This document shows, piece by piece, positions 23,508 through 35,052 of a DNA stretch of 64,000 bases. The notes below the pieces were generated by a model that did not search any database, was not told the DNA's origin, and saw nothing but the letters and a program-made list of their open reading frames with translations. The stretch is from contig CAUJLY010000001.1 of assembly GCA_963281155.1 (NCBI GenBank), positions 2,790,001 to 2,854,000 of the forward strand, written 5' to 3'. This DNA is from Rhabditophanes sp. KR3021 (taxonomy: Eukaryota > Nematoda > Chromadorea > Rhabditida > Alloionematidae). The position numbers and the translations under genes were made by a program. Numbering within the stretch: position 1 is the stretch's first letter; every line of letters starts with the position of its first letter.

Positions 23508-24555
23508 TTAATTAGAGCTTTGTTGTGCGTCAAAGAAAATCAATGGAGCAATTCTGCTTTTGAAAATAAATTTTGAAAAGCTTTCGTATCTGTGTTTTAA
23601 TACTTTTCTACATTTTGTAAGCATCACAAGGAGATATATGCAGGAAAATGACGGAATTATACTTGAAACGACATGGCAAAATGTACCCATATGTTTTGCT
23701 GGTATCTTGAAGAAAATACATGTTAGATAAATTATTATAGGGGTAAATTCAATGATTAGTGGTATTAATGCTTGGACACAGAGGACATTGAAGAATTCCT
23801 TATGCAGTCTGTAAGTTTTAGAACTTAAAATCGTTTTATGGTCGTTTAGGTATTTTTTGTATTTGATCAAAGTCAATGAGATTGCTAGATAATTGAGAAT
23901 AATGTATGCAAAGAGTGGGCCTAAAATATAATATTTTATAACTAAATATAAGTTTAAATCTACCTATAGTTAAAGGTAATTTAAATCCATGGAAGTCGAA
24001 AGTAAAACTTCTGCTTTCCGCATCTATCAAAACATCGCTAAAATTTTGTTTTAAATTATCTTTGTATATAATTAGAGGATCAGCATCAGGAACCAACCCA
24101 TTGTAAAATAAATTTACAGTTATCAAAATAACAATTAGTAAGCCAACAATAGTGGTGAGTGCCAAATGTTTCATTTTAGCATTGAACATTCTTGTAGAAT
24201 GAAGATATCTGAATATAGCATTCAAAGTAACTATATGAAAGTTGAAAAAATAAATAGCGAAATTCATCCAAGCATTGAACAAATAGGCTAATGTTGATAT
24301 TTTCGAGGAATCCCAATAAATTAGATGAATCACATATAAGTTATCAATTTCAACTATTTGTAATCTAAAGATTAGGCAATAAATGGCCATTATGCAATTG
24401 AAGGCAAATTGCATAAATGTAACTGCCACAATCACTGTAACTTTGCCATTTACTTTAAAATGGGAAATCATAGACAAGGCCAGCAGATTGCATGTCATTG
24501 AGACAACGAAGATGGCCAAATTAACATAAGAATACAAATTAAAAAATTTCTCCAT
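23508..24555 (-). CDS. seven-transmembrane chemoreceptor (nematode serpentine receptor)
   Basis: Exons 24555-23964 and 23920-23508 with a 43-nt intron give 334 aa from the ATG at 24555. Seven hydrophobic segments can be followed, from NLAIFVVSMTCNLLALSMIS to SSIIPSFSCIYLLVMLTK; the C-terminal tail is basic. It is a paralogue of the receptors at 2033-3193 and 54699-55678. All share an H/YF-LI-W...-type loop after TM2, the VNLFYNGLVPDADP/GLYNGVEFNGDP-type loop and the KYKKY segment. It is the only intact receptor in the 18.7-24.6 kb island and runs opposite to the decayed ones. Function in chemosensation is by family analogy. Confidence 0.75.
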
Positions 24556-25375
24556 TGTCTAGTAAGCAAAATATCGAATGAATGAAAATTATTTTAATTA
24601 CCAATATTTTACTCATAAAATAAGAAATTTACCGGAGTATGAGAATTTCATTCCATTTATATAAGAAATCTCCATTGAAATGACGACGGTGCGTATAAAT
24701 TCATAAATGCCCTTTCATTTCTATCCCATCATGTGATTAAACGTGGGTTTTACATTATTCTCAGGAACATTGCTCGTATTTTTTCTTTTACCTTCTTGAA
24801 TTAATGTGTATGGGTTCAAGTGAATGGAAAGTACATTCGTTAATGGGATTGAAGATTAAAATTCATATAACCAGAACATGATTTTAGATGATTCTCAAAG
24901 GATTCTTTCCACTCAAGATAAATTCGACACAAATTAACTCAAAATATATTTCTGAAGCAATTTTATGACATTTGAATAGTGTAGTTTATTCAGTTTATAG
25001 TACTTTCAGTGCGTCCAAATATATCCAGAAATTGTTACTCTTAATATTAAATTTTGCTTTTCGGAGATTATTTTAGAAACGATTTAATCGAAATTATATT
25101 TGTGGATGAAACTTCTTTATATCCACTAAGTAAAAATACAAGTAATATGTTATATCTTTATAAGTCAATTTTATCATTACACATATTAACAATAGCAATA
25201 GTTATACATTCTCAAAGGGAAAATTTATTCAAAATGAACGGAAACAACAATTAAATGCTAACGATATTCACAAATGATTTTTATACACGGGCAATTTAAA
25301 AATGACGAAGTTAGTTATTTTGTCTGCTAGAGAATTCTTGCATGGTTTGATAAATATTCTGAAGTTTAACCGATG
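24556..25375. other. intergenic, no gene seen
   Basis: Promoter side of the minus-strand receptor plus AT-rich spacer. A 66-codon frame at 25054 has no recognisable homology. Confidence 0.55.
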
Positions 25376-25447
25376 GCCTATTTAGTATAGTGGTTAGTAC
25401 TTCTCGTTGTGGCCGAGACGACGTAGGTTCGATTCCTGCAATAGGCA
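25376..25447 (+). tRNA. tRNA-His (anticodon GTG)
   Basis: Acceptor stem GCCTATT/AATAGGC, D-arm TAGTGGTTAGTAC, anticodon loop TTGTGGC with GTG, T-loop TTCGATT. 72 nt, no intron. Confidence 0.9.
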
Positions 25448-25804
25448 ACTTTTTTGATTTTAATTCCTTATCAAATGCAGTACAATAAAACTAATTAATC
25501 TTTTTACAACAATTCTGCTTTGACCAACATGACATTTAATTGGTCCTAATTCTGTTCCTTGAATATTTTAATAAATTTACACTAAAAACCGTTTCTAGAT
25601 TCGATCCAAAATTTAAGTTAACAGGCATAAAGTTTCAAATGTTACAATCAATCATATTTACTCAGAGCTTGTTACAATATATAATTAGTAATATTGTTTA
25701 AAAATATGTCATGATATATTTTTGTACAATAATACTCGGTAAAATAAAAAGATCACATCTTCATAAAAGTGAAGAAATACTTGAACATGGAGCAAAAATG
25801 TAGT

Positions 25805-25876
25805 TGGAGATATAGGGAATCGAACCCCAGCCCTCTCCCATGCTAAGGGAGCGCTCTACCCCTGAGCTATATCCCC
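25805..25876 (-). tRNA. tRNA-Ala (anticodon AGC)
   Basis: On the minus strand it reads GGGGATATAGCTCAGGGGTA..., with anticodon stem CTCCC/GGGAG around loop TTAGCAT, T-arm GGTTCGATT and 3' TATCTCCA. The 72-nt sequence is identical to the copy at 52023-52094. Confidence 0.92.
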
Positions 25877-26383
25877 AGTGTTGATTATTATTCAAAAAAG
25901 CATCTTCAATTCTCTGAACAATGTAATATTAATAAGTAATGTAAGAATAATTAAGATAATTTCACAACCGGCTTACTACCCGAGATAGTAGTATTTGCAT
26001 TGCCACCAATCAAATTTCTTAATTTATACTTTTCTTAATTACATACAATCGGCTGATGGTATCTTTAGTTTAAATCAGAATTCTTGTTAAAACCTCTGGA
26101 TTCAACTGTAGAAGACATTGACTTAGCATTTATAATTGTTCAATATGACAATCCAAAGTAGGAAGTTATTATAATATGTGATTATGCTCCTAGTAGATTG
26201 AAAACCGTCAACCTTAGTGAATTGCACGAAATCAATAGTTAGTACTGTTACACAGTTTAGTATACAAAGATAAATTTGATGCAAACAATTAGATAGCTAC
26301 ACCACCTAAAAATGAATATAAGCTAAATTTTATATTTTGTAAATTAATTATCTTGTTAAATATTTTGAAATAAATAATTTCAC
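25877..26383. other. spacer between tRNA genes
   Basis: About 500 bp of AT-rich sequence; no feature seen. Confidence 0.5.
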
Positions 26384-26470
26384 CCGACCATAGCTCAGTT
26401 GGTAGAGCGGAGGACTGTAGAAATAACTGAAGGTATCCTTAGGTCACTGGTTCAAATCCGGTTGGTCGGA
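26384..26470 (+). tRNA. tRNA-Tyr (anticodon GTA) with intron
   Basis: Acceptor stem CCGACCA/TGGTCGG, discriminator A. Anticodon GTA is at 26417-26419, followed by G and a 14-nt intron at 26421-26434 in the usual place after position 37. The T-arm contains GGTTCAAATCC. tRNA-Tyr genes are commonly interrupted here. Confidence 0.9.
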
Positions 26471-27217
26471 ATTTTTTTAAATTTTATATTAAGCATCCCG
26501 AATATAAGTTTATAAAGTGCGAATAGATATACTCAAATTAGAGTGTACCAAATATAGGAGATATGATGATTATATTAACACGATCTTTGTTTGATAACCC
26601 CTTATTGTATCAGTCTATAAATATTAGTGTATGAAACAGTGGCCACCTTAAGGTGAGCCATATTATTAATAATTAGATAAGGAATATGTTAACTTACTGT
26701 TTATGATAGCTTTTAATTGAAGCCTATCTTATTACTAATACTAATATCACCTTGGTCAAGGTTGGTCAGCTAAAATGCGGTGATTTGTGTTTCATATGTG
26801 TTGTTCCACTTAGTCTATTTGGGACACGCACAACAGACGTTGAAGCACTTATATAAAATATGAATATAGAATTTTTTTATTTGATCATATAAAATTTTAA
26901 TATTAAATGTAATTAATTTATTCATACAAAATTTAAACATCACGTGCAATTTATATAAATATGTATGCACTTTATAAACAAATTTAAAAAAACTACTCAT
27001 TTAATTCACATTAAATTTTTACATACATATAAAAGAATTTAAAATGTCCAGTTATATCAACTTAATATAACAATAATTTACAAAATTTAATCAAGTGAGT
27101 ATGGCACAAAATATATATTTAATAATATCACAGGGTCAAAAGTATCTAAATAAAGGTTGTTGTGTGACTTATACTCGTTTTGGAGCTACATGTAATGGTG
27201 ATGAAGGCAGTCTAGGT
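26471..27217. other. intergenic, 3' flank of the Eph receptor gene
   Basis: AT-rich. It contains the presumed 3' UTR of the minus-strand vab-1-like gene. No separate feature is supported. Confidence 0.5.
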
Positions 27218-30200
27218 TTAAACAAAAAATCCTCCGTCAGTCTTCTTTGGCGTCAAGTTTTGGATTGAATGGCTGCGAAATGAAGGATCAGCAGTGTAAG
27301 GATTTATTCTATTTTTGCTGGTTGATTGCGGTCGTCTAGTAGTAACGATACTATCGATGGCGACTGCTAATTGTTTTTGTTCACTTAAACTTAAATGCAT
27401 TTCGGAAAGTTGACCTAGAGGTAAGTTAGCTAGATGCGCCACTGACGTGATTTTCAATTGGCTTAGATGATCAAATAAATATTCGATTTCATGTCTTGCT
27501 AGTACAATTGATAATTCGGACTTTTCTATTTGGTCTGTAATAGTTGAGGAGGAAATATTTGTGGAATCTGAATAAGGCCCACCAATTGTTTTGGAGCTAT
27601 TCATGAAAGCAGGATAAGCATCTTTACAATTTCCCCGGCTAAGACAATTAGCTTCACAAGCAGATTCAGAAGGAATTTGATAAAGCGGACTAATTGAATA
27701 ATCCATGCATTCTTCATATATTCTCAGGTAAGCTCTTAGTTTTGGGGTGATTGCGGCAAATGTCGGACGTTCATTACGATCATGATTCCAACATGTAGTC
27801 ATTACTTGGTACATTGATTCAGGACAATCCAATGATTTAGGCAATCTGTAGCCTTGAAGAACTTCCTCGTAAATTTTACGGTGAGGCCAATCATAGTATG
27901 GTCTTTCGCCGAAGCTAAATATCTCCCACATTACTACGCCATAACTCCAAATATCAGAAGCAGCAGTATAAGTTCCTTTTTCTAGAGCTTCTGGAGCAGT
28001 CCAACGAATAGGTATTTTCTTTGCCATGGCATTCGTATACTCCATCTCTTCTGACCCCTCGGAAAACCCATTTCTGCTTAAACCAAAATCAGAAATCTTG
28101 CACCTATAAAATTGATCCAGCAGAATATTCCTAGAAGCTAAATCCCTATGAATGTACCCAGCCTGATGCAAATACTCCATTCCTTCAGAAATGTCCAAAC
28201 ACATCTGAACCAACTGAACCTTCGAACAAGTATTTATAGAATTAACTTTCAAAAAATTAATTAAAGAACCATTAATCATAAATTCCGTAATAATTATCTC
28301 GACGTTTTTGGTACCTACGATTCCAAGTAATCTTAAAACATTGTCATGTTGGAATTGACCCATCGTAGTTGCTTCCATAGTAAATAACTTTCTTTCGATG
28401 TCAGTGGCCCCTTTCTTCAATGTTTTGCAAGCAACAGTTATTTCTGCACCTTCAGCTACACTTGCTGTTTTTAAATTGCCTGTTAGGAAAAGAACACCCT
28501 TTTCAACTTGGCCAAATTCACCAACTCCTAAAGATTCATTCGTCATCAAAATATTGGATCTTGGAATTTGCCTGGTAAATTGACGCATCGCTACTGTCAA
28601 ATCTCCATAAGTTGAGGGATCTACATAATTTTTGTTAATTGTTCCATCTGCAAAAGAACATCCAGTAAATTGAGGATCATATTGCTTAGAATAGTACATG
28701 TGACTTGACGGAACTCCAAATTTGGAATGTAATTCACGGCTTTTAACCAACTCTGCAAAATAATCCCCCTTCTTAATTCTCTTTGAATTTAGATAGCAGA
28801 AAATACCGACCACCAAGCTAATCAAAATCAAGCAAATACAAATATAAACAAGATTTGAATTTTCAATATACTCATTAAAATACCGTCTATCTCCGACTTT
28901 CTGATGGCCATCTTCAATTATAACATCATTATTGTCAATATTCTTGGTAAATTTATTCTTTACTGACAAAATATCACTCCATTGGCTCCAACCGCTCCTT
29001 GCATCATTAACACGAACACGAACAGTATGTGCTTCATAAACATCAACATTCTCAATCTTCATAGCATTATGAGATGAGTCATGCAAGATGACTTCTTTTT
29101 TGTTTTTTAACTCAATTTGATAATAAACATTTGTATACTTTGAGTTGTTGTCTGTTGCTGGCCAGGAAATGACGAGAGTCCCATTGTTTTCATGACTCAA
29201 CATTGTCGGGGCATCAATCTTGTAATTATTTGCTTTTTTGGTAATAAAAGCGATTCTCATTGAATTTTTGACATTTAAAGCTTTCTTTGAAACCCCGTTA
29301 TTAGCAAATACCGTCACAATATATTGTCTGCCAGGCTCTAGCTTGGAAAGAGCAACTTCGTGCGTAACAATTCTTTCGGAATTAAAATTACTAGTTACAC
29401 TTGTTGGACATTTGTCACAATCTTTGTCATCATTACATGTTTCGCAAGTAAATGAGTAATAAATATCACCTCTGTGACCCATATAGGATGGCTTTGCCCA
29501 AGTAAGGACTGCCTCGGATTGGCGTAAACTCGTCACTTTTAAGTTTAATGGGGCAGATGGTGGTTGAGAGCAATCATTGGAGGGATCTTCATTGTCGGCA
29601 CGATAAAAACCTACCTCACAATCACATATCGAACTAGCGCTTTCGTGAGAGTAACTGTTGCGGGGACAGGCTTTGCAAACTTCGTTTCCAGTATTGCCCT
29701 TGTAGGAACCTTTTTGGCAAGCAGAGCAAGTTCCATGTTTAGTCGAAGTGTAACCCGCATCACATTGGCACCTTGTATTCTCCGCAATCTTCCACTGTCC
29801 ATTTCCTTGGCAAAAGACGTTTCTATCTGCATTAGCATTACTAACATCCACCGCATTCTTCACACAATGAGCATGGAAATAAGTTGGAACATAAGCATCC
29901 GCCGAAACAATTGTCTCTGGCAACTGAATCTGATTTATAGCCGTAGCTGGACAGGCGTTAAAATAAACTTGCATCCTATAAACAACCATGCAAACACTCT
30001 TCTCTTTAATAGCAAACATTACAGCTTCCGTCTCGGGAATGTAATCAATGACGACGACGGATCTCTTGTCTCGGCCAACTATTTGTTTTGGTGTGAATAG
30101 AGTTATGGTCGTTACTTGTTTCCAGCGATCGGATGAAATTGCCAAAGGATTTATTTGTTCATCAGATGACATTGGATGGACGTAGACGTCAAAGGAATCT

Positions 30201-30478
30201 TTGCAGTTGGTGCGAGATTCGCAATCGGAAATTGTATAGTCTATTTCCAGATGCAACAATTTGCCTGGTCCCTTTTCCATCTTTGGTAGAATTAACCAAT
30301 TTCCATTCGTATTAGTTGCTTCTTTGGGCGCACAAACCGAAGACACCTGGATGGGATGATTACTTTCATCTATATGCGTTTCTTGCTCCCACATCACAGG
30401 ATCATCGTCTGCCGAACTCTCACTAATGTACTTGTACGGCAAATTATCCTTATAAATATAAGAATCATGTAAAATCAC
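27218..30478 (-). CDS. vab-1: Eph receptor tyrosine kinase (VAB-1 orthologue), first exon not found
   Basis: Receptor for ephrins acting in axon guidance and morphogenesis. One unbroken frame gives about 1086 residues. In order: ephrin-binding domain (to about 175), Cys-rich EGF/TNFR-like region (about 200-305), two fibronectin III domains (about 310-520), a membrane span (LVYICICLILISLVVGIFCY, about 541-562), juxtamembrane YVDPSTYGDL with the two conserved Eph tyrosines, and the kinase (about 645-918). The kinase has loop GVGEFGQV, lysine in VACKTLK, HRDLASRN and DFGLSR, all intact. A SAM domain lies at about 995-1045. The protein ends FFV, a possible PDZ ligand. No signal peptide is present. 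The frame opens right after an acceptor (GACTTTTTATAG) with GTG rather than ATG, so a 5' exon with start and signal peptide must lie further right; I could not locate it. Confidence 0.93.
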   Translation of the reverse strand: MILHDSYIYKDNLPYKYISESSADDDPVMWEQETHIDESNHPIQVSSVCAPKEATNTNGNWLILPKMEKGPGKLLHLEIDYTISDCESRTNCKDSFDVYVHPMSSDEQINPLAISSDRWKQVTTITLFTPKQIVGRDKRSVVVIDYIPETEAVMFAIKEKSVCMVVYRMQVYFNACPATAINQIQLPETIVSADAYVPTYFHAHCVKNAVDVSNANADRNVFCQGNGQWKIAENTRCQCDAGYTSTKHGTCSACQKGSYKGNTGNEVCKACPRNSYSHESASSICDCEVGFYRADNEDPSNDCSQPPSAPLNLKVTSLRQSEAVLTWAKPSYMGHRGDIYYSFTCETCNDDKDCDKCPTSVTSNFNSERIVTHEVALSKLEPGRQYIVTVFANNGVSKKALNVKNSMRIAFITKKANNYKIDAPTMLSHENNGTLVISWPATDNNSKYTNVYYQIELKNKKEVILHDSSHNAMKIENVDVYEAHTVRVRVNDARSGWSQWSDILSVKNKFTKNIDNNDVIIEDGHQKVGDRRYFNEYIENSNLVYICICLILISLVVGIFCYLNSKRIKKGDYFAELVKSRELHSKFGVPSSHMYYSKQYDPQFTGCSFADGTINKNYVDPSTYGDLTVAMRQFTRQIPRSNILMTNESLGVGEFGQVEKGVLFLTGNLKTASVAEGAEITVACKTLKKGATDIERKLFTMEATTMGQFQHDNVLRLLGIVGTKNVEIIITEFMINGSLINFLKVNSINTCSKVQLVQMCLDISEGMEYLHQAGYIHRDLASRNILLDQFYRCKISDFGLSRNGFSEGSEEMEYTNAMAKKIPIRWTAPEALEKGTYTAASDIWSYGVVMWEIFSFGERPYYDWPHRKIYEEVLQGYRLPKSLDCPESMYQVMTTCWNHDRNERPTFAAITPKLRAYLRIYEECMDYSISPLYQIPSESACEANCLSRGNCKDAYPAFMNSSKTIGGPYSDSTNISSSTITDQIEKSELSIVLARHEIEYLFDHLSQLKITSVAHLANLPLGQLSEMHLSLSEQKQLAVAIDSIVTTRRPQSTSKNRINPYTADPSFRSHSIQNLTPKKTDGGFFV

Positions 30479-33400
30479 TATAAAAAGTCAGAAACAGTTT
30501 ACATAGGTTTTAATAAGCTCTAAGATTAACTCTATCCAAATAAAATTTATCTATTTACTCATCCCACTTTTTTATATATCAACTTGATAACCTAACAAGC
30601 ATGAGATTGTGCAAACAAAACACTTAGGCTTTTTATTTATTCATCAAATTATTACAAGAATGTATTGTCGTAAAGGTAATTTATAAGAATAAGACACACT
30701 CTGTCCAAACGTGCCAAACTTAATCCCGGTGATGTCAATCTCTTTGCCAGTAGTGTATTATTTATATTTATCTTTCTGCCATCTTAACTTATCAATAGGT
30801 GTATTTGAGTGATAAATATCTAGGTATAATTTTTTGCCACTTAAAACTAACAAATGGCTATTTATATTAATTTAACACTTTTAATTTGATATGGGTAAAA
30901 ATAGATAGATGACCAGGTGAATGATTACTTCTTTAACTGTTAGTGATTGACGATCTGCTACTCACATTTCATTCTCAATGTATGGCCTATCAAAATAGTT
31001 GGATTGGAGGTGCGAAAGGTATTGTGCCTATTTGTAACACCTTAATGAAACTTGATATAGGAAAAGACTGTTTTGTTGGCCACTCAATATCATTGAAAGT
31101 GAGGAAGTAAATAAATATCACTTCTTTTTTGGATCATAATTAAGTCAACACTATTAGGTTTTTAGTACTCAATAGTTTTTTAGTATTAAATATTAGTTGA
31201 CTCATTAACTTTTCGGTACTTACTTTTTCGTCCATTTATGTGATTAGTCAAAAATATTAAAAGAAGGAGAAAAACAACGGGCCTACAGTTTTCTTTCCTC
31301 ATTAGGGCAGAATATAGAAAGAAAGTGTAGTAGATAATAATTTATAAATAAAAAATAATTATAAAAGCCTGAAATAATGTATTTTTATTGGATAATAAAA
31401 TTAATGGATATGAAAGACAAAAGAAACGTTTTAAATGCTGATATGATGATTATTTAAGACAATATAGACTAGACATAACTATCATAAATTTAGCACTAAA
31501 GTTTAAACTAAATTTGAAACAGAAAGAAATTAGTTTATTTGAATATAAAATGGGTATGTGTATATATTTAAAATATGTTATTAAATAAAATAAATTAATA
31601 TATGAGAAAGTTGATCTGGTGTTAGATATCATGAAAACATCAGTAAACAAAGCAAAATCATTGAAGTGAACGTAATTTGGATGATGGCTTGTAAAGAAAA
31701 CATAGGTATGGGAAAGTAAGCTAAGCTGTATAATTATGGTCAAGTTTGATATTATTAGAGCTGTGAACATCCTTTTACAACTATTAATAAGGTGTTTGGT
31801 TGCCTATCCGCTACAAAAACACGTCTAACTACTAATGAGTAACCTGTAAACATTTGTAGGATTAATGTCGTAATAGTTATGTCAATTGGATTAGGCTTTG
31901 TTCGGTAATAATATAGTAGACAGGAAGTACTAGTTTATGTACTGGACTAGGAGTATATCTCAATCTCAAGCACTGTCTTCTTATGAAGAAGGTGGTTTTG
32001 ATATTGATGCTCATAAAGAGGCAAATGATTTGACACAAAGTCACTCAACTGTTTGCATTTCTATAATAGTGATGTATGTGATTTTAAGGCAATAATGGCA
32101 TAAAATCATAATAAAGGTATAATTAAATAGGGACGTCTATTGTTTATAAATCAAATTTACTACAATGACATGCATGTACAGGCCAGTGATTAAAAGTAAT
32201 TTTAAAATAAGTTCAACGAGAAAGTTGAGACCTTCAAAGTTCCTAGCTTGTCATTATTAAATTAATAATAATGGTGGTGGTTGCTGTTTATCAGGGGCGA
32301 CAAATTAAATAGATGGCAATAAAATATAAGGTGGTTTCAAATTTCATTTTAACATTCTTATACTATTACATTACAGTCATAATTAAAGGGAAAGATAATA
32401 AAAGTTTTTGAAAACAAAAATAATTATGATGTGAGTGTTGTTTTTTAATAACTTGTTAATTGTGGATAAAATTCATAGTAATAATAGTATGTACATCTAG
32501 TGACAATAAAGAAAAGGTGATCTTGGTATAAATCATTACTACGATTTTGAATAGGATAAATGATTCAGAAAAATTAGTAATAGAATATTTAAGCCCGAAT
32601 TTCTTCTTATGTCAACAAATAGCATGTATATAAGAGTGCATTAAATCTTTTTTCTGAAAAAGGCTTTTAAAAAAGCCGGCAACTACCAAATAAATCCAAA
32701 TATTTTTATGTATTATTTATTTAATGCTAATTTATAAAAACATCCATGTACCTTACTGGTTCTTTATAACCAATCCATTCTCTCCACTTTTTGGATAGAA
32801 ACGATTTTTTTGTACATGAGTAAGCTCGTAAATAAAACGACATACATTTTTTAGTAACCCAAAATGATGTTTCATTTGGTAAGAGGATGATTTTTTAGTA
32901 AGAAATGTTATAAAATGAGTGGTCACCTCTGCCTTCCAAATATGTGAAGCATAGAAAGTGGGGAATGGTATGAACAGCATATAATAAATAATGATACATC
33001 CTTGAAATAAGGCTTAATGCAATCTTATCTTTGGCACAACCACTATAAAATATATTTTTATCATCTATACATCTTTTAATCATAATTAAGTTGGTGTGTG
33101 TGCCGGCAAACAATAAAAGAGGGGAACACGTAGTGGGAATAGGTTTATGTGATAATGAAATTGAAGATATCAAAAGAAAAATAAAGGACTGATATGAACA
33201 AGGCTTTTTGTTTAATTGTAAAATAGCCATGTATTGAAATGTCCAAATTACATTATGTTAAGCATTGGACAATTAATTAGTTAAATAGGGAAAGTAAGTT
33301 TGAGCGTGACATTGGAAGGCGTGATAAAGGAAAGTGTGCCATCAAATAGTAGATTGTTCATTAGATTTGCAGCAAGTCCGAAAACATTTGCTCGAAGCAT

Positions 33401-35052
33401 GAGAAGAACCTGCTTTCAAGCCTTATCTATATGATGATCTCTTAAAATAAGAAGTGATATGCATATGCTTTTGCCAATCATCGCACAAAGAACTTTTGCC
33501 GACATTTAACGACGCATAATAGCCCGTTACTTGGTAACAACTCCTAAACAAGCGAAAAGGTAATTCCAATTAATGGCAGGTTTATTCATTATCAGTAGAT
33601 TAGTAGCTGGAATCGGTAAAAGTTAATAAATCATATCACACTTTTTATTTGCTAGGGCGGCTTTTTTTATAATAAGTAGTAGCAATAAAGGTAAAACAAA
33701 TTGGTTTGAGATAATGATCAAATTGATATATGGAGTATCTTTGCATAAAGTGTTATGTTGATAAAGACCAGTAGTTTGGACAGTTTGCTTTGAAAACAGT
33801 TTGGCTTGATCTTCAAAATTTTAGCTACATCGCAAACTAAACAAAAATGATATGAAAACAGAACGAAGTGGATAAAGGAAATAAAAGGGCGAGAAACAAT
33901 AACTTGACTAATATCCTATTATCAATAAAATTGTATTGTAAAGATAATCTATATGTATAATTAATAGTTTAATGTCTGTAATAAAGTAACGTCTATAAAA
34001 GTGTACAACAAACATACATCCAATTTGAGAGGGCAAAGTGACTATAAAATTGGCATTAGTGTATCAAATAATATAGATATTGTGATTAATAACATTATTA
34101 ATAATGTTAATCACCTTGATCCGCAATAAATTGGTTCAACCAAAATGGCAATGAATAAAGTTGTGTTTGGGGATGACATATGACTGGCTGGTTTGTGTAG
34201 GAAGTCAGTAAAAATATTTTTGTGATAATTATGATTAGGAAATGATTTAATGGCAAATGGTGTGGGAAGGTACGCAATATAAATTTGTTGTGTTAATATT
34301 TATCAAAAAGCTGCCCTAATTTCAGAGTCAAATGATTTAAAAATGCAATACCTATAAAAAGATGTCGCCAAATGATTCACTTTTTTATTTGTATGAGAAT
34401 AAATTGCTAATCAGCGGCAAATGTTTGTGTTCTTTCAATAAAACACACTATCTATCTTTAAAAGTGATAAACATGTTACTATTTCTTGATGACTTTTTGA
34501 CCATATGCTTGATGGAATAACTCTATTGTCAAATTTGATCCATTAGTGTGCAAATATTCACAATCAAGTGTGTTTAATTTAAATATGATTAAAAGAAACA
34601 GAAGAATATTTTGAATCGAAAAAATGAATTTTTGATATTTGTTTTTTGCCTAGTTCTACCTTTTATCTGTTACTGTCAGAATGAGATGGTGTGGAAGATG
34701 CAACATCATTCCTGCACCCGCAAGTAAAAATCATAACCTGATTGAACAATACCGTTTTATCAATACTAAATGATAATGATGTTATGAAGCCATTGGAGAA
34801 AGAGGAAAAATACGTCCAGTTTATGTGTACATCACTCGAACACGTTTAAATGTTTCCATGAAAAACTTTATCGTGATCATTAACATTGGCAAAATAAACT
34901 TGAACTTGTTAATTGAACTCTCATTATTGTTTAAATATTATGTTTGTTTGTTAAAGTGATTAGATATCAATATGCAGCTAAAATTTATTTAACAATAACA
35001 TTATATAACAGTTGATTTAGAAAATTGAATATTATGTTTGTCTCGAATCATG
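30479..35052. other. 4.6 kb gene desert, may contain the vab-1 5' exon
   Basis: AT-rich with few reading frames, none recognisable on either strand. The vab-1-like gene must have a 5' exon in this direction. No tRNA or SL-type RNA is seen. A near-palindrome lies at 34082-34114. Confidence 0.5.
34082..34114. repeat. imperfect palindrome
   Basis: GTGATTAATAACATTATT is followed directly by AATAATGTTAATCAC. The arms match apart from a three-base insertion on the left. It is AT-rich, so it could be chance, a cruciform or a homeodomain-type binding cluster (TTAAT cores). Confidence 0.45.

Noticed and set aside
25590..25660. AAATTTTGGATCG on the minus strand as another SL-type Sm site
   Set aside because: The only donor upstream follows CTCTGA with no SL-like leader, and no convincing hairpins flank the site.
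28398..30315. Plus-strand frames across the Eph receptor
   Set aside because: Shadows of the conserved minus-strand coding frame; no homology.
31450..33230. Minus-strand frames of 75-111 codons in the gene desert
   Set aside because: Rich in Phe, Ile, Ser and Tyr as expected from AT-rich DNA; no family features and no conserved order.
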